Source of the DNA: QHXM01 sp032160165
GTDB taxonomy: Bacteria > Acidobacteriota > Blastocatellia > Pyrinomonadales > Pyrinomonadaceae
Direction of reading: 5' to 3'
DNA length: 64,000 bases
Assembly: GCA_032160165.1 (NCBI GenBank)
Contig: JAVHWA010000042.1
Span: 1 to 64,000, forward strand
In this document: positions 8,282 through 16,280 of the stretch, piece after piece
Layout of the letters: each line of letters begins with the position of its first letter
How positions within the stretch are numbered: the stretch's first letter is position 1
The notes under the pieces: model-generated
Told to the model about the DNA's origin: nothing
What the model saw: the letters and a program-made list of their open reading frames with translations, nothing else
Database searches by the model: none
Position numbers and translations under genes: made by a program

Positions 8282-8685
8282 TCACTTCTCATCGCCAACC
8301 GGTTTTCTCTTTTATACGGCAAACTTCTTTCCAATATCAAACCACGATGAGCTACTCGTAACACGGGTCTGCACTCTCGTCACAAGCGATACAAAGTGAA
8401 TCGCGTCCTCGCACACGCCCAAACGATCCGCCCGGTGACGCCGGAGATACTGTCCCATGCGCCACGAGTGGGGCCAACCGCGATCGAAAAATAGCCGCGC
8501 CGTACGCTACCGTACACAATAAAACCGCAAGCCAATCAGCATCAGAACGCCGCATCGTCCTGCGGACATACCTGTAGTCTCCTCGCAGAAAGCCTCGTTA
8601 CGAATATTCCCAAGCTCCATTGATTTCGCCGATAACCTGGCCATCCAGGGCTAACGTCCCGAGTTGCCTACGGAGGAGGTAAGTC
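8282..8685. other. Intergenic region after tRNA-Thr
   Basis: About 400 nt between the tRNA and the HD-GYP gene. A short minus-strand frame (8352-8555) has no ribosome binding site or recognisable protein pattern and was not accepted. The last bases carry the strong GGAGGAGG-type ribosome binding site of the next gene. Nothing else is supported. Confidence 0.5.
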
Positions 8686-9315
8686 ATGAAGCGGTTCCCC
8701 TCGGCTGGTTTGATTCCCCGCGGTCTGCCAAAAGACGCACTGCAAGCGTTTGTGAATAGGATCGCTCGCATTGAGCAGAGAGAGCAGCCTGAATCATTTT
8801 CCCACATACACCCGCACGCACATGCCACAGCAAGACTAGCCCGCCTCTTCGCCGAGCATTGTGGCTGTGGAGGAAAATCGGGACATCCAAGACTTGAAGA
8901 AGTCGAATCCGGCGCATGGGCCCACGACATCGGTAAGTACTACATTGAGCCGTGCGTTCTCTTAAAGCCGGGAAAGCTTGATGAAGACGAAGAGGCGGTT
9001 ATGCGCCTACATCCACGATTCGGGGCAATAATTATCTCGAGACTTCCCGGTATGACCTCCACGATTAGGGAGATCGTGCTCCATCATCATGAACACTGGG
9101 ACGGCAGCGGCTACCCGGACGGGCTCAAAGGACAGGATATCCCGCTCGTGGCCCGCATCATTTCCGTAGTCGATGTTTATACGGCGCTGCGGTCGCGGCG
9201 ATCATACAAGCCAACGCGCACGAAAGCGGAAGCGATACGTACCCTCTCGATGATGGCCGGCCGCGAGTTGGACCCTAACCTGGTCGAAGATTTTTTGAGA
9301 ATGACAGACGGCTAA
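8686..9315 (+). CDS. HD-GYP domain protein, probable c-di-GMP phosphodiesterase
   Basis: 209 residues, essentially a stand-alone HD-GYP domain. Visible marks are the upstream metal-binding His segment (HIHPHAHATARLA), the HD pair at H80-D81 followed by IGK, and HHHEHWDGSGYPDGL at 132-147, the GYP motif that distinguishes c-di-GMP hydrolases from general HD hydrolases. The helix with DVYTALRSRRSYKP is also typical. An ideal ribosome binding site (ACGGAGGAGG) supports the start. There is no attached sensor or receiver domain, so input must come from another protein. The family predicts hydrolysis of cyclic di-GMP to pGpG or GMP. The gene converges on lexA. Confidence 0.92.
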   Translation: MKRFPSAGLIPRGLPKDALQAFVNRIARIEQREQPESFSHIHPHAHATARLARLFAEHCGCGGKSGHPRLEEVESGAWAHDIGKYYIEPCVLLKPGKLDEDEEAVMRLHPRFGAIIISRLPGMTSTIREIVLHHHEHWDGSGYPDGLKGQDIPLVARIISVVDVYTALRSRRSYKPTRTKAEAIRTLSMMAGRELDPNLVEDFLRMTDG

Positions 9316-9413
9316 CAAGGTACGGCTCGCTTTTGGCTAGCGGCTTATCGCAAGAGGTGCACGATGGATAGGCACTGACGCGCGTTACGATGATTCCGAG
9401 TTAGGCTCTGATT

Positions 9414-10037
9414 CTAATTCGATGGCCGGAGGAGGCCGCGGAAAATACCCTGGACCTGAACATCTGAGGCAGGCAGTCTTAAAGGCGCTAGTTGCGAATT
9501 CGCTGGTCGCAGTTCAACGTCGGAACCGAAACGGAAGAGACGTTTGAGAGTGACGCGCGCCCCATCCACCAGCGCAACTACGATCTCACCGTCGCGTGCC
9601 TCGGTTCTGTTCTCAATAAGTGCTATGTCGCCGTCGCAGATATGCTCGTCGATCATCGAATCGCCCGAGACACGCAAGGCGTATACGCGCTCGGGGCGCA
9701 CGCGACCCAGGAGAAACCGCGGAACTATGATCGGCTCCATGTCTTCTATCGCATCGATCGGCGCGCCGGCCGCAACCTGACCCAGCAGCGGCAACTCACA
9801 TATAGCGTCGGATGGGATATCTTCTACTTTCACTTCGAGGTTGAAACTTCCGTCTTCACTGCGGCGTGAGAGCAGTCCACGACTCTCGAGTGCGGCAATA
9901 TGTTTCGCTATTGTCGCCTTCGACGATACGCCGAAGTGACGAGCGATCTGCGCATACGAAGGCTCATACCCGTGGCGCGCTATAAAGCGAGTGATGTAGT
10001 CCAGGATCTCTTTCTGACGTTGGGTGCGTGGTTGCAT
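9414..10037 (-). CDS. lexA: LexA repressor, SOS response
   Basis: The ATG at 10037 is preceded by GGAGGAG; a longer frame upstream lacks such support. The 207-residue product has the N-terminal winged helix (residues 1-65, TQRQKEILDYITRFIARHGY) and the C-terminal S24 autoprotease domain. The self-cleavage bond is Ala90-Gly91 (GQVAAGAPID), the nucleophile is Ser127 (SGDSMID) and the general base is Lys165 (VTLKRL). LexA represses DNA-repair genes until RecA-ssDNA triggers its cleavage. The promoter is well defined (10094-10122). I could not identify a LexA operator with confidence because the acidobacterial box is not fixed in my knowledge. Confidence 0.96.
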   Translation of the reverse strand: MQPRTQRQKEILDYITRFIARHGYEPSYAQIARHFGVSSKATIAKHIAALESRGLLSRRSEDGSFNLEVKVEDIPSDAICELPLLGQVAAGAPIDAIEDMEPIIVPRFLLGRVRPERVYALRVSGDSMIDEHICDGDIALIENRTEARDGEIVVALVDGARVTLKRLFRFGSDVELRPANSQLAPLRLPASDVQVQGIFRGLLRPSN

Positions 10038-10093
10038 TGCAACACTCCTCCAAGTGAGGAACAGCGCATCGATGGGCAAGCGGCGCGAAGGTG

Positions 10094-10122
10094 AATATAA
10101 AGGCGTGTAGTCGAAGCGTCAA
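10094..10122 (-). promoter_or_regulatory. Sigma70-type promoter of lexA
   Basis: Reading the minus strand, TTGACG (10122-10117) and TATATT (10099-10094) are 17 nt apart. The implied start near 10087 gives a 5' leader of about 50 nt carrying GGAGGAG before the lexA ATG. The promoter begins just behind the stop codon of the upstream SYLF gene. Confidence 0.8.
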
Positions 10123-10124
10123 GC

Positions 10125-10847
10125 TTATCGACGAACAGAGTAACGCGCGAGAGTTCGCGGAAAGATCCTTACACCCGCCGGCATTCGACTGAGACTCATC
10201 TTGTCGCTTCCGGTTAGGATGTCTTTTGCGGTCATCCCATAGACGGCGCGATTGTCGTCGTTGTCAGGATTGATGACTACGCCTTTGAGCTCGAGACCTG
10301 CGAAGAGACCCCTGCTGCGCGAGTAGGTAAGGATTCCCGCGTCGAGTGTGAGATTGGTTGAGGCGGCGGCAGCGCGACCGACAGGTCCGGCTGCGACACT
10401 TCCCTCACCTCCGATTTCAAACTTATCTTCCAGCAATCCTTTCAGCGCAGGCGGATTCATGAACAGCATGACAAAGTCGGTCGACGAGGCCCCGATCTGC
10501 AACCCAACGCTCGCGCCCCCCAGGTTAAAAAACGCAGGCGCGCTCCAGCCTCCGCGTACGCGCCGGCTGATTACACCCGTGCCGCCGCGCCCACCAAGTA
10601 TAAAACCGGCCTTAATGACGTTTGGGAACACCGCAACCGCCTCCGCTTTGTCCAGCAGGTCTTTGGGAATTGCCTTGTCGGGAGCAGCCATGATCTCCGT
10701 GAAGACCCGCGCCGCTTTACGCGCTCTTTCAGTGGCCTGATTAATCCGCTTCGCATTCTTACTCTGTGCCGCAGCAAGATCAGACAATGAGATGAGCAGC
10801 ATTAAGCAGAGACCACCGCTGAGCGCCAGTCGAAGTAGTTTATTCAT
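10125..10847 (-). CDS. SYLF-domain (lipid-binding, YSC84-like) secreted protein, copy 2
   Basis: 240 residues with a signal peptide (LALSGGLCLMLLISLSDLAAAQ) followed by one SYLF domain. Family landmarks are IPKDLLDKAEAVAVFPNVIKAGFILGG, GVISRRVRGGWSAPAFFNLGG and the ILTYSRSRGLFAGLELKG block. SYLF domains bind phosphoinositides and actin in eukaryotes; bacterial members are exported and of unclear role, possibly lipid-binding in the envelope. The neighbouring upstream gene is a clear paralogue in the same orientation with a 22-nt gap, so the pair arose by tandem duplication and is probably one operon with the PCYCxC lipoprotein gene. GGAGGAACGAG precedes the ATG. Confidence 0.9.
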   Translation of the reverse strand: MNKLLRLALSGGLCLMLLISLSDLAAAQSKNAKRINQATERARKAARVFTEIMAAPDKAIPKDLLDKAEAVAVFPNVIKAGFILGGRGGTGVISRRVRGGWSAPAFFNLGGASVGLQIGASSTDFVMLFMNPPALKGLLEDKFEIGGEGSVAAGPVGRAAAASTNLTLDAGILTYSRSRGLFAGLELKGVVINPDNDDNRAVYGMTAKDILTGSDKMSLSRMPAGVRIFPRTLARYSVRR

Positions 10848-10869
10848 CTCGTTCCTCCGTGTGTCCTGC

Positions 10870-11577
10870 TTATCTGCGCGAATAACGGCTTAGGGTCGCG
10901 GGAAAGATCCTGACGGCGGGAGGCATTGTGTCGATATCAATCTCGCCACTCAAGACCTCGCGGGCCTTCTTTCCATCATAGACAGCCTCGTTCAAATCGT
11001 TATCCGGTGTGATGGTACCACCTTTAAGGGCAACGCCGACGAACGCGCCTTTGCTGCGCGAATATGAAAGGATGGCCGCATCGAGCGTAACGTTGGTGGT
11101 AGCCGAAGCCGTGCGTCCGACCGGTCCGGCGGCCACGCTGACCTCGCCCCCGATCTCAAACTTGTCTTCAAGCAATCCCTTGAGGCCTTCCTGATTCATT
11201 ATCAGAAGCACGTAGTCCGTCTTCTGGGCGCCGATTTGCAGCCCGATGCTTGCGCCTCCAAGATTAAAGAAGGCCGGCGCGGTCCATCCATTCTTGATGC
11301 GACGGCTGATTACGCCCTGTCCGCCATGCCCTCCAAGAATAAACGCAGCCTTAACGACCCCGGGAAAGACCGCGATGGCTTCGGTCTTGTTGAGCAGGTC
11401 TCGTGGAATGCTTCGGTCGCGCACCGCCATGATCTGATCGAAAACTCTCGCCGCGGCGGTCGCATGTCGTTCCGCATCGCGCATTCGCTTCTGCGCGAAA
11501 GCTGTGCTTGCCGTCAATACCAACGTCAGCGCGAGCCCAAGCTTACATATGATTTTTATTCGCATTGCCTTCTTCAT
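10870..11577 (-). CDS. SYLF-domain (lipid-binding, YSC84-like) secreted protein, copy 1
   Basis: 235 residues, signal peptide up to STAFAQ, then a SYLF domain with IPRDLLNKTEAIAVFPGVVKAAFILGG, GVISRRIKNGWTAPAFFNLGG and ILSYSRSKGAFVGVALKG. It is closely similar to the next gene along its whole length; the copies diverge mainly in the signal peptide and near the C-terminus. The start lies one base after the stop of the upstream lipoprotein gene, indicating tight co-translation. An alternative start four codons in (MRIK) is possible. The substrate is unknown; membrane or lipid association is inferred from the family. Confidence 0.9.
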   Translation of the reverse strand: MKKAMRIKIICKLGLALTLVLTASTAFAQKRMRDAERHATAAARVFDQIMAVRDRSIPRDLLNKTEAIAVFPGVVKAAFILGGHGGQGVISRRIKNGWTAPAFFNLGGASIGLQIGAQKTDYVLLIMNQEGLKGLLEDKFEIGGEVSVAAGPVGRTASATTNVTLDAAILSYSRSKGAFVGVALKGGTITPDNDLNEAVYDGKKAREVLSGEIDIDTMPPAVRIFPATLSRYSRR

Positions 11578-11578
11578 C

Positions 11579-12028
11579 CTATTCAGCCCTGGAGTAGAGC
11601 GTAACGATGCGATCGCGAATCTGCGCGGGCGTCATTCCGTTCTTCTGAAGATCGTAAGCCATTAAGGCTTCGCTGACACAGATCGTGCACTGCGATGCGT
11701 GCGTGTCTTCGAAGCAGCTATGAAGACTCTTGTGGCCAATGCTCTTGTCGCAATGGCAATAGCACGGAAGCTGCGCAATCGTCTCGGGAATTTCCCTGGC
11801 TACGCGGTAAGCGTCCTGCGTGGGCCCAATGAATCTCTCCGGCGCAAGGGTCGGCCGCAGTGCCCCCGCGCTGACCGCCGTTTGATAGGCAGGCACCTGC
11901 GAGGAACTGGTTTGCGTTCTCTCGACGCGAGGCGGCCTTTGCGAACCATCGCTCGTGGCTTGCCCACATGCAGTTCCAATCACGGCGATGACCGCCAGGA
12001 GAGTAACCAATAGCACTTTTGTCTTCAT
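11579..12028 (-). CDS. PCYCxC-motif lipoprotein
   Basis: 149 residues with lipoprotein signal VLLVTLLAVIAVIGTAC (lipid-modified Cys21) and a disordered linker (about 25-75). The conserved C-terminal domain begins LPCYCHCDKSIGHKSL (Cys89, 91, 93) with further cysteines at 105, 114 and 117, and helix EALMAYDLQKNGMTPAQIRDRIVTLY. It matches the family described by the PCYCGC motif, whose members are often lipoproteins; the Cys-His cluster suggests metal binding or redox work but the function is not established. It is the first gene of a probable three-gene operon with the two SYLF genes. Confidence 0.82.
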   Translation of the reverse strand: MKTKVLLVTLLAVIAVIGTACGQATSDGSQRPPRVERTQTSSSQVPAYQTAVSAGALRPTLAPERFIGPTQDAYRVAREIPETIAQLPCYCHCDKSIGHKSLHSCFEDTHASQCTICVSEALMAYDLQKNGMTPAQIRDRIVTLYSRAE

Positions 12029-12327
12029 GTAATTTTCTCTCAGGTTCCCGATTATACAGAAAGCCTTCCATCCTGGCTAAACGCAAGCAACCGCAGCCAG
12101 CGGATCGGATGCGATCACCGGCGAACATTTGCTTTAATTGAACGCAGGAGAGTGTGATTAGATGCAGGGCGGCGAAAACAATCCGGGAAGGCTTCTTTGA
12201 AGGGAGCCTCCCCGGACATAGTTTCGGGTAATTGCAATCAGTGGGCACAGGCGGGATTTACGCCGGCGATTGGGATTACTCTTGCCGCACCCGCTGATGT
12301 ATTTTTGCCGGATGGCTAATGACGAGT

Positions 12328-14265
12328 TCAATGTCCTCGTCTGCGCGACGTCATCCGCAACCGCCGAACCTCGACTTTCAGTTGTTCAATCTCTTTCTGC
12401 TGCTCCTTGATCGCGTTGAGCATGGTCCAGAGGATTGGGTCGTTGTTGACGAGCAGATAGCCCTGGGCCGTGGTCGTCACAGCTTCTGGAATAAGCTTCT
12501 GTACCGCCTGCGCACCAAATCCAATGTGCTCGCCATTCGAAACCAGGCCCAGGGCATTGTTCCGTTTGTACTCATAGCGGAGCGGCTGCAGTTGCATGAC
12601 CGCACTAAGTCCGCTGTTGAAACGCCCGGTGATGTTCTTCAAGCGCTCATCCGAAAAGCTTGACCAGGATCCACCACCGGGCTTGCTGGCGTTCCCGTTC
12701 ACGGAGAGTAAATCGGTGGGTGCGTTCGTCCCAATGCCAACATTGCCGGCAGAAGTGATGCGCATCCGTTCGGTGCCGGTGTCGGTGTTAGTGGTGGCTC
12801 CAGTATTGAACAAGATTACTGTTGCCGCGGAAAATCCAGTGGCGCCACCACCGAAACTTGCAATGTTCTCCGTACTCGTAGTAGCGGCGGCGAATAACGC
12901 AAAGTCCAGGTTCGCATTCGTAAACGGAGGCATCGCAAACCGATTTAGTTTTATTGTGGCGTCCAGTCTATTGCTACCCCCACTTACAGAGCCCAGGGTT
13001 AGCGTATTGCCTGAAACATCCAGCGCGGAGTGTGGACTCGCAGTGGCGATTCCTACGTTGCCACTGGCGGAAATATCAATACTACTAGTTGGCGCGCCGG
13101 GTCGGATCCTAAACGGGAACCTTGAGCCGCCCGTGACGTCGCGAACGAAGAAGTTGGCTTCGTTTCCGGCGACGTCCCAGGTCTGAGCGGTAAACCCGCC
13201 CGAGCTATTCTGCTCCAGGCGAATCGCCGGAGTATTACTGGTGTTGATATGGACATCCAGCACCGGCGTGGCAGTCCTCAGCCCGAGCCTCCCCGTGCTG
13301 TCTACCTTAATCGAATTTGCGGCTGCTCCCGCGGCAACAGATAAGACTACCGTTCCTGTTTCCGAATTGCCGCTCGCGCCTTGATCGACGAAGCCCAGGA
13401 AGCTCTCGCCGCCGCTGGCCGAGCTATTAGCTCGAATCTGCCAATTGTTGGTTGGAAAGGAGCCGACGCTCGTATCGTCAAACTGTATACGCGTGTTGTT
13501 CTCCTTCAGCCTAATGGTGTCGAATCCGAAGGTCTCGCCGTTGACGCAGTCGAGCCCGACGCACGCGCTGCCCTGCACGATCAAGTCGTCTGGAATCACG
13601 TCATCAGGAAACGCCGGGTGTGGGATTCCGGCAACGAATGTCTTCCGGGTTGGTTGCCTCACAACTGCATCGAGAAAGTAGGCCGCCCCTTGCAGCGAGG
13701 ACGCCCCACGCCGATCATAGGGGTCAGGCTCTTGCAAACTGCGTAGCTTGCTCCCCACCTTAGCGCCGCCCCGCGGGGCCTCCGCTTCGATGCCGCCGGC
13801 TACAACAATCGCGCCGCCCTGAACTGAGAACGCGCCGGACTGGACCAGAGCATTTGAGGGTAAGGCTGCCCGGGCGCGACCTTCGGCCTCTTCGGCCGCG
13901 TCTTCGTCCTTGTCGCGGCTCGCGGCCAGCTCTTTTTTCATTTCGGGTGAAAGGGTTGGTGTTAGCCGAAGTTCGTAGACGTACTGCCCGTCGGGCAGTC
14001 TCGCGCCTAACTTATCAACCAGCTTGAATATAGGTGCCGTCCCCGCCTTAAATTCCTTGCGGTAGACCTTGCCGTTCGGCGCCGAGACGGTCAGCGTCGC
14101 GCCGGAGTGCTGAACTGCTACATCGAACCTGACACTGTCGCCGTTAGAGGCGGCTGAGGCGATTCGGTTTTTGTCATCGGCTGATTGCGCTGATACCAAA
14201 ACATTGAGGAAAGCGATGGCGAAGACCATGCTCAACAGGGAGGATAAGCGCTTAGATTTCTTCAT
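12328..14265 (-). CDS. Secreted surface protein with C-terminal peptidase S74 intramolecular chaperone domain
   Basis: The ATG at 14265 begins a signal peptide (MKKSKRLSSLLSMVFAIAFL to SAQ) and has GAGGT upstream; the longer frame before it lacks support. The N-terminal part (to about 200) is charged and mixed. The middle (about 230-535) is repetitive and beta-like, with recurring GNVGI-type turns (SASGNVGIATASP, SAGNVGIGTNAP), as in trimeric fibre stalks. The last 108 residues are a peptidase S74 domain beginning SDERLKNITGRF, with the Ser and Lys that cut the chain in phage endosialidases, and ending in a coiled coil (IKEQQKEIEQLKVEVRRLR). The domain drives trimerisation and then cleaves itself off. 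A surface fibre role is inferred; no phage genes are nearby. Confidence 0.85.
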   Translation of the reverse strand: MKKSKRLSSLLSMVFAIAFLNVLVSAQSADDKNRIASAASNGDSVRFDVAVQHSGATLTVSAPNGKVYRKEFKAGTAPIFKLVDKLGARLPDGQYVYELRLTPTLSPEMKKELAASRDKDEDAAEEAEGRARAALPSNALVQSGAFSVQGGAIVVAGGIEAEAPRGGAKVGSKLRSLQEPDPYDRRGASSLQGAAYFLDAVVRQPTRKTFVAGIPHPAFPDDVIPDDLIVQGSACVGLDCVNGETFGFDTIRLKENNTRIQFDDTSVGSFPTNNWQIRANSSASGGESFLGFVDQGASGNSETGTVVLSVAAGAAANSIKVDSTGRLGLRTATPVLDVHINTSNTPAIRLEQNSSGGFTAQTWDVAGNEANFFVRDVTGGSRFPFRIRPGAPTSSIDISASGNVGIATASPHSALDVSGNTLTLGSVSGGSNRLDATIKLNRFAMPPFTNANLDFALFAAATTSTENIASFGGGATGFSAATVILFNTGATTNTDTGTERMRITSAGNVGIGTNAPTDLLSVNGNASKPGGGSWSSFSDERLKNITGRFNSGLSAVMQLQPLRYEYKRNNALGLVSNGEHIGFGAQAVQKLIPEAVTTTAQGYLLVNNDPILWTMLNAIKEQQKEIEQLKVEVRRLRMTSRRRGH

Positions 14266-14405
14266 GAGGGACCTCACTTGTCGGTTTACTACCGAGCAAC
14301 TTTCGTAGGGTGGATAAAGCCAGAGGTACACATCGAGGATGACTCTGCAAGAGAACATGCGAAAGAGAGGATGTCTAGTGTTTTCTATAGCAAGGTGGCC
14401 TCGAT

Positions 14406-14420
14406 GTCAAGAATCTTGAC
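14406..14420. promoter_or_regulatory. Perfect palindrome, possible operator between divergent genes
   Basis: GTCAAGA and TCTTGAC flank a single A, a perfect 7-bp inverted repeat in the short spacer between the divergently transcribed S74 and FG-GAP genes. The size and placement fit a dimeric repressor site, but no regulator is linked to it here. Confidence 0.35.
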
Positions 14421-14471
14421 CCACTTCACATGAGTCCCCATGTTTGCGATACTCGGCCAGACGGCAACTTC

Positions 14472-16241
14472 ATGGAACTCACAACCGCAATTCACAAGTC
14501 CGTTCACAGGGGCATCGTGCTCGCGCTTTGCCTCTTACCGTGCTCGGTGAATGGTCAATCAGCTCGAAGCAAGCCCGCCGCGTCCTCGTCGATCTTTGAG
14601 GAGGTTGCGGAAAGGGTTGGGCTGAAATTCCGCCATTACAACGGCATGACGGGTGAGCTCTTTCTGCCGGAGGTGATGGGCGCCGGGGCGGCGCTTTTTG
14701 ATTTCGATAACGATGGAGACCTTGATGTCTATCTCGTTCAGGGATCCGTGCTCGAACCCGGGGACCAACCCGAACGGACCCTCTTTCCCTGGCGCGAGGC
14801 TGGCCGGCCGCGCGGGAAACTCTTCAGAAATGATTTGATGATCGGGAAAGACGGCAGCCGCCGTCTACTCTTTACCGACGTCACCAGTCAGAGCGGTATT
14901 TCAGCTTATGGATACGGGATGGGGGCGATCGTCGGGGATGTTAACAACGACGGTTGGCCTGATCTATATCTCACCAACCTTGGCGCAAACTATTTGTATC
15001 TTAACAACGGGAATGGCAAATTCACCGACGTCACACAGCGGGCACACGCGGACGATGGCCGTTGGAGCACCAGTGCAGCATTCTTCGACTATGACCGGGA
15101 CGGCTGGCTTGATCTCTTTGTGATCAACTACGGGGAATTCACACCCGCGACAAGCCCGACGTGCTACTCAGATACGACCGCGAAGGATTATTGCGGGCCG
15201 CGGGCTTTCCGCCCGCCCGGCAACCGGCTGTTGCACAACAAGGGCGATGGAACGTTTGACGATGTGACGGCGGTTGCCGGCGTAGCTCTTGAGTTCGGCA
15301 ATGGTCTTGGAATCGTCACTGCGGATTTCGACCGCGACGGCTGGATCGACACCTACGTCGCCAATGATGGAGACCCAAACCAACTCTGGATCAATCAGAG
15401 AAATGGGACCTTCAAGAACGAAGCGCTGCTGGCAGGAGTCGCTGTCAATCGTGATGGACTGGCCGAGGCGGGCATGGGCGTCGACGCTGGCGATTTCAAC
15501 GGGGACGGTACCGAAGACCTCTTCGTCACACATCTAATGGAAGAGTCCAATACCCTCTTCGTCAATCGCGGGGGCGCCAACTTTGAAGACCGGACTCGGG
15601 AATCTAATCTGGGCCTGCCCGGCAGCAGGTTCACGGGCTTTGGCACTCTCTTCTTCGATTACGATAACGACGGAAGACTCGACCTGCTCGCCGTTAACGG
15701 GGCCGTCCGGCACTTGCAGGAACTGGCACGCAGAGGCGAGCCCTATCCACTCAGCCAGCCCAATCAACTTTTCCATAACGAGGGCGATGGCCGATTTGCA
15801 GAGGTATCCGATCAGGGCGGCGAAGCGTTCCGAATGCCTGGTGTTGGCCGCGGCGCGGCCTTCGGTGACGTAGACAACGACGGAGACACTGATGTGCTGG
15901 TCACCAACAATAATGGCCCGGCTCGGTTGTTTCTTAACCGAATCGGAAATCGGAATCATTGGCTGGGGCTACGACTGGTGGGCGGCAAATCAAGCCGCGA
16001 CATGCTCGGGTCGTCGGTGGAGGTTATCGTATCCTCGAAGCAGCTCTTGTTGCGACGGGCCCGCACCGACGGAAGCTATTGTTCTTCACAGGACCCCAGA
16101 GTGCTCGTCGGATTAGGCAGTGCAACCCGCATTGACGCGGTCCGAGTTCACTGGCCCGGTGGCAAGATCGAAGAATGGAAAGCCCCATTGCTCGATCGGT
16201 ACATGACGCTGAAGGAAGGGACCTCCGCTCAAAAAGAGTGA
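14472..16241 (+). CDS. CRTAC1-family FG-GAP repeat protein with ASPIC/UnbV domain
   Basis: About 590 residues; the ATG at 14472 is preferred because a signal peptide (GIVLALCLLPCSVNG) follows, although an in-frame ATG at 14430 exists and neither has a good ribosome binding site. The body is a seven-bladed-type propeller with repeated calcium loops: FDFDNDGDLDVYLV, GDVNNDGWPDLYLT, FDYDRDGWLDLFVI, ADFDRDGWIDTYVA, GDFNGDGTEDLFVT and FDYDNDGRLDLLAV. The C-terminal ASPIC/UnbV domain carries NHWLGLRLVG and VHWPGGKIEEW. Such proteins are secreted and abundant in Acidobacteriota and are usually followed, as here, by a TPR protein. Ligand unknown; adhesion or carbohydrate binding is often proposed. 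Confidence 0.92.
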   Translation: MELTTAIHKSVHRGIVLALCLLPCSVNGQSARSKPAASSSIFEEVAERVGLKFRHYNGMTGELFLPEVMGAGAALFDFDNDGDLDVYLVQGSVLEPGDQPERTLFPWREAGRPRGKLFRNDLMIGKDGSRRLLFTDVTSQSGISAYGYGMGAIVGDVNNDGWPDLYLTNLGANYLYLNNGNGKFTDVTQRAHADDGRWSTSAAFFDYDRDGWLDLFVINYGEFTPATSPTCYSDTTAKDYCGPRAFRPPGNRLLHNKGDGTFDDVTAVAGVALEFGNGLGIVTADFDRDGWIDTYVANDGDPNQLWINQRNGTFKNEALLAGVAVNRDGLAEAGMGVDAGDFNGDGTEDLFVTHLMEESNTLFVNRGGANFEDRTRESNLGLPGSRFTGFGTLFFDYDNDGRLDLLAVNGAVRHLQELARRGEPYPLSQPNQLFHNEGDGRFAEVSDQGGEAFRMPGVGRGAAFGDVDNDGDTDVLVTNNNGPARLFLNRIGNRNHWLGLRLVGGKSSRDMLGSSVEVIVSSKQLLLRRARTDGSYCSSQDPRVLVGLGSATRIDAVRVHWPGGKIEEWKAPLLDRYMTLKEGTSAQKE

Positions 16242-16280
16242 GAGGACTATTCAGACGGACGCTCAACTAACCATTAGAGG

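Noticed and set aside
8352..8555. Minus-strand ORF of 67 codons
   Set aside because: No ribosome binding site, random-looking composition.
12328..14265. Prophage remnant suggested by the S74 domain
   Set aside because: No other phage genes, and the protein carries a Sec signal peptide.
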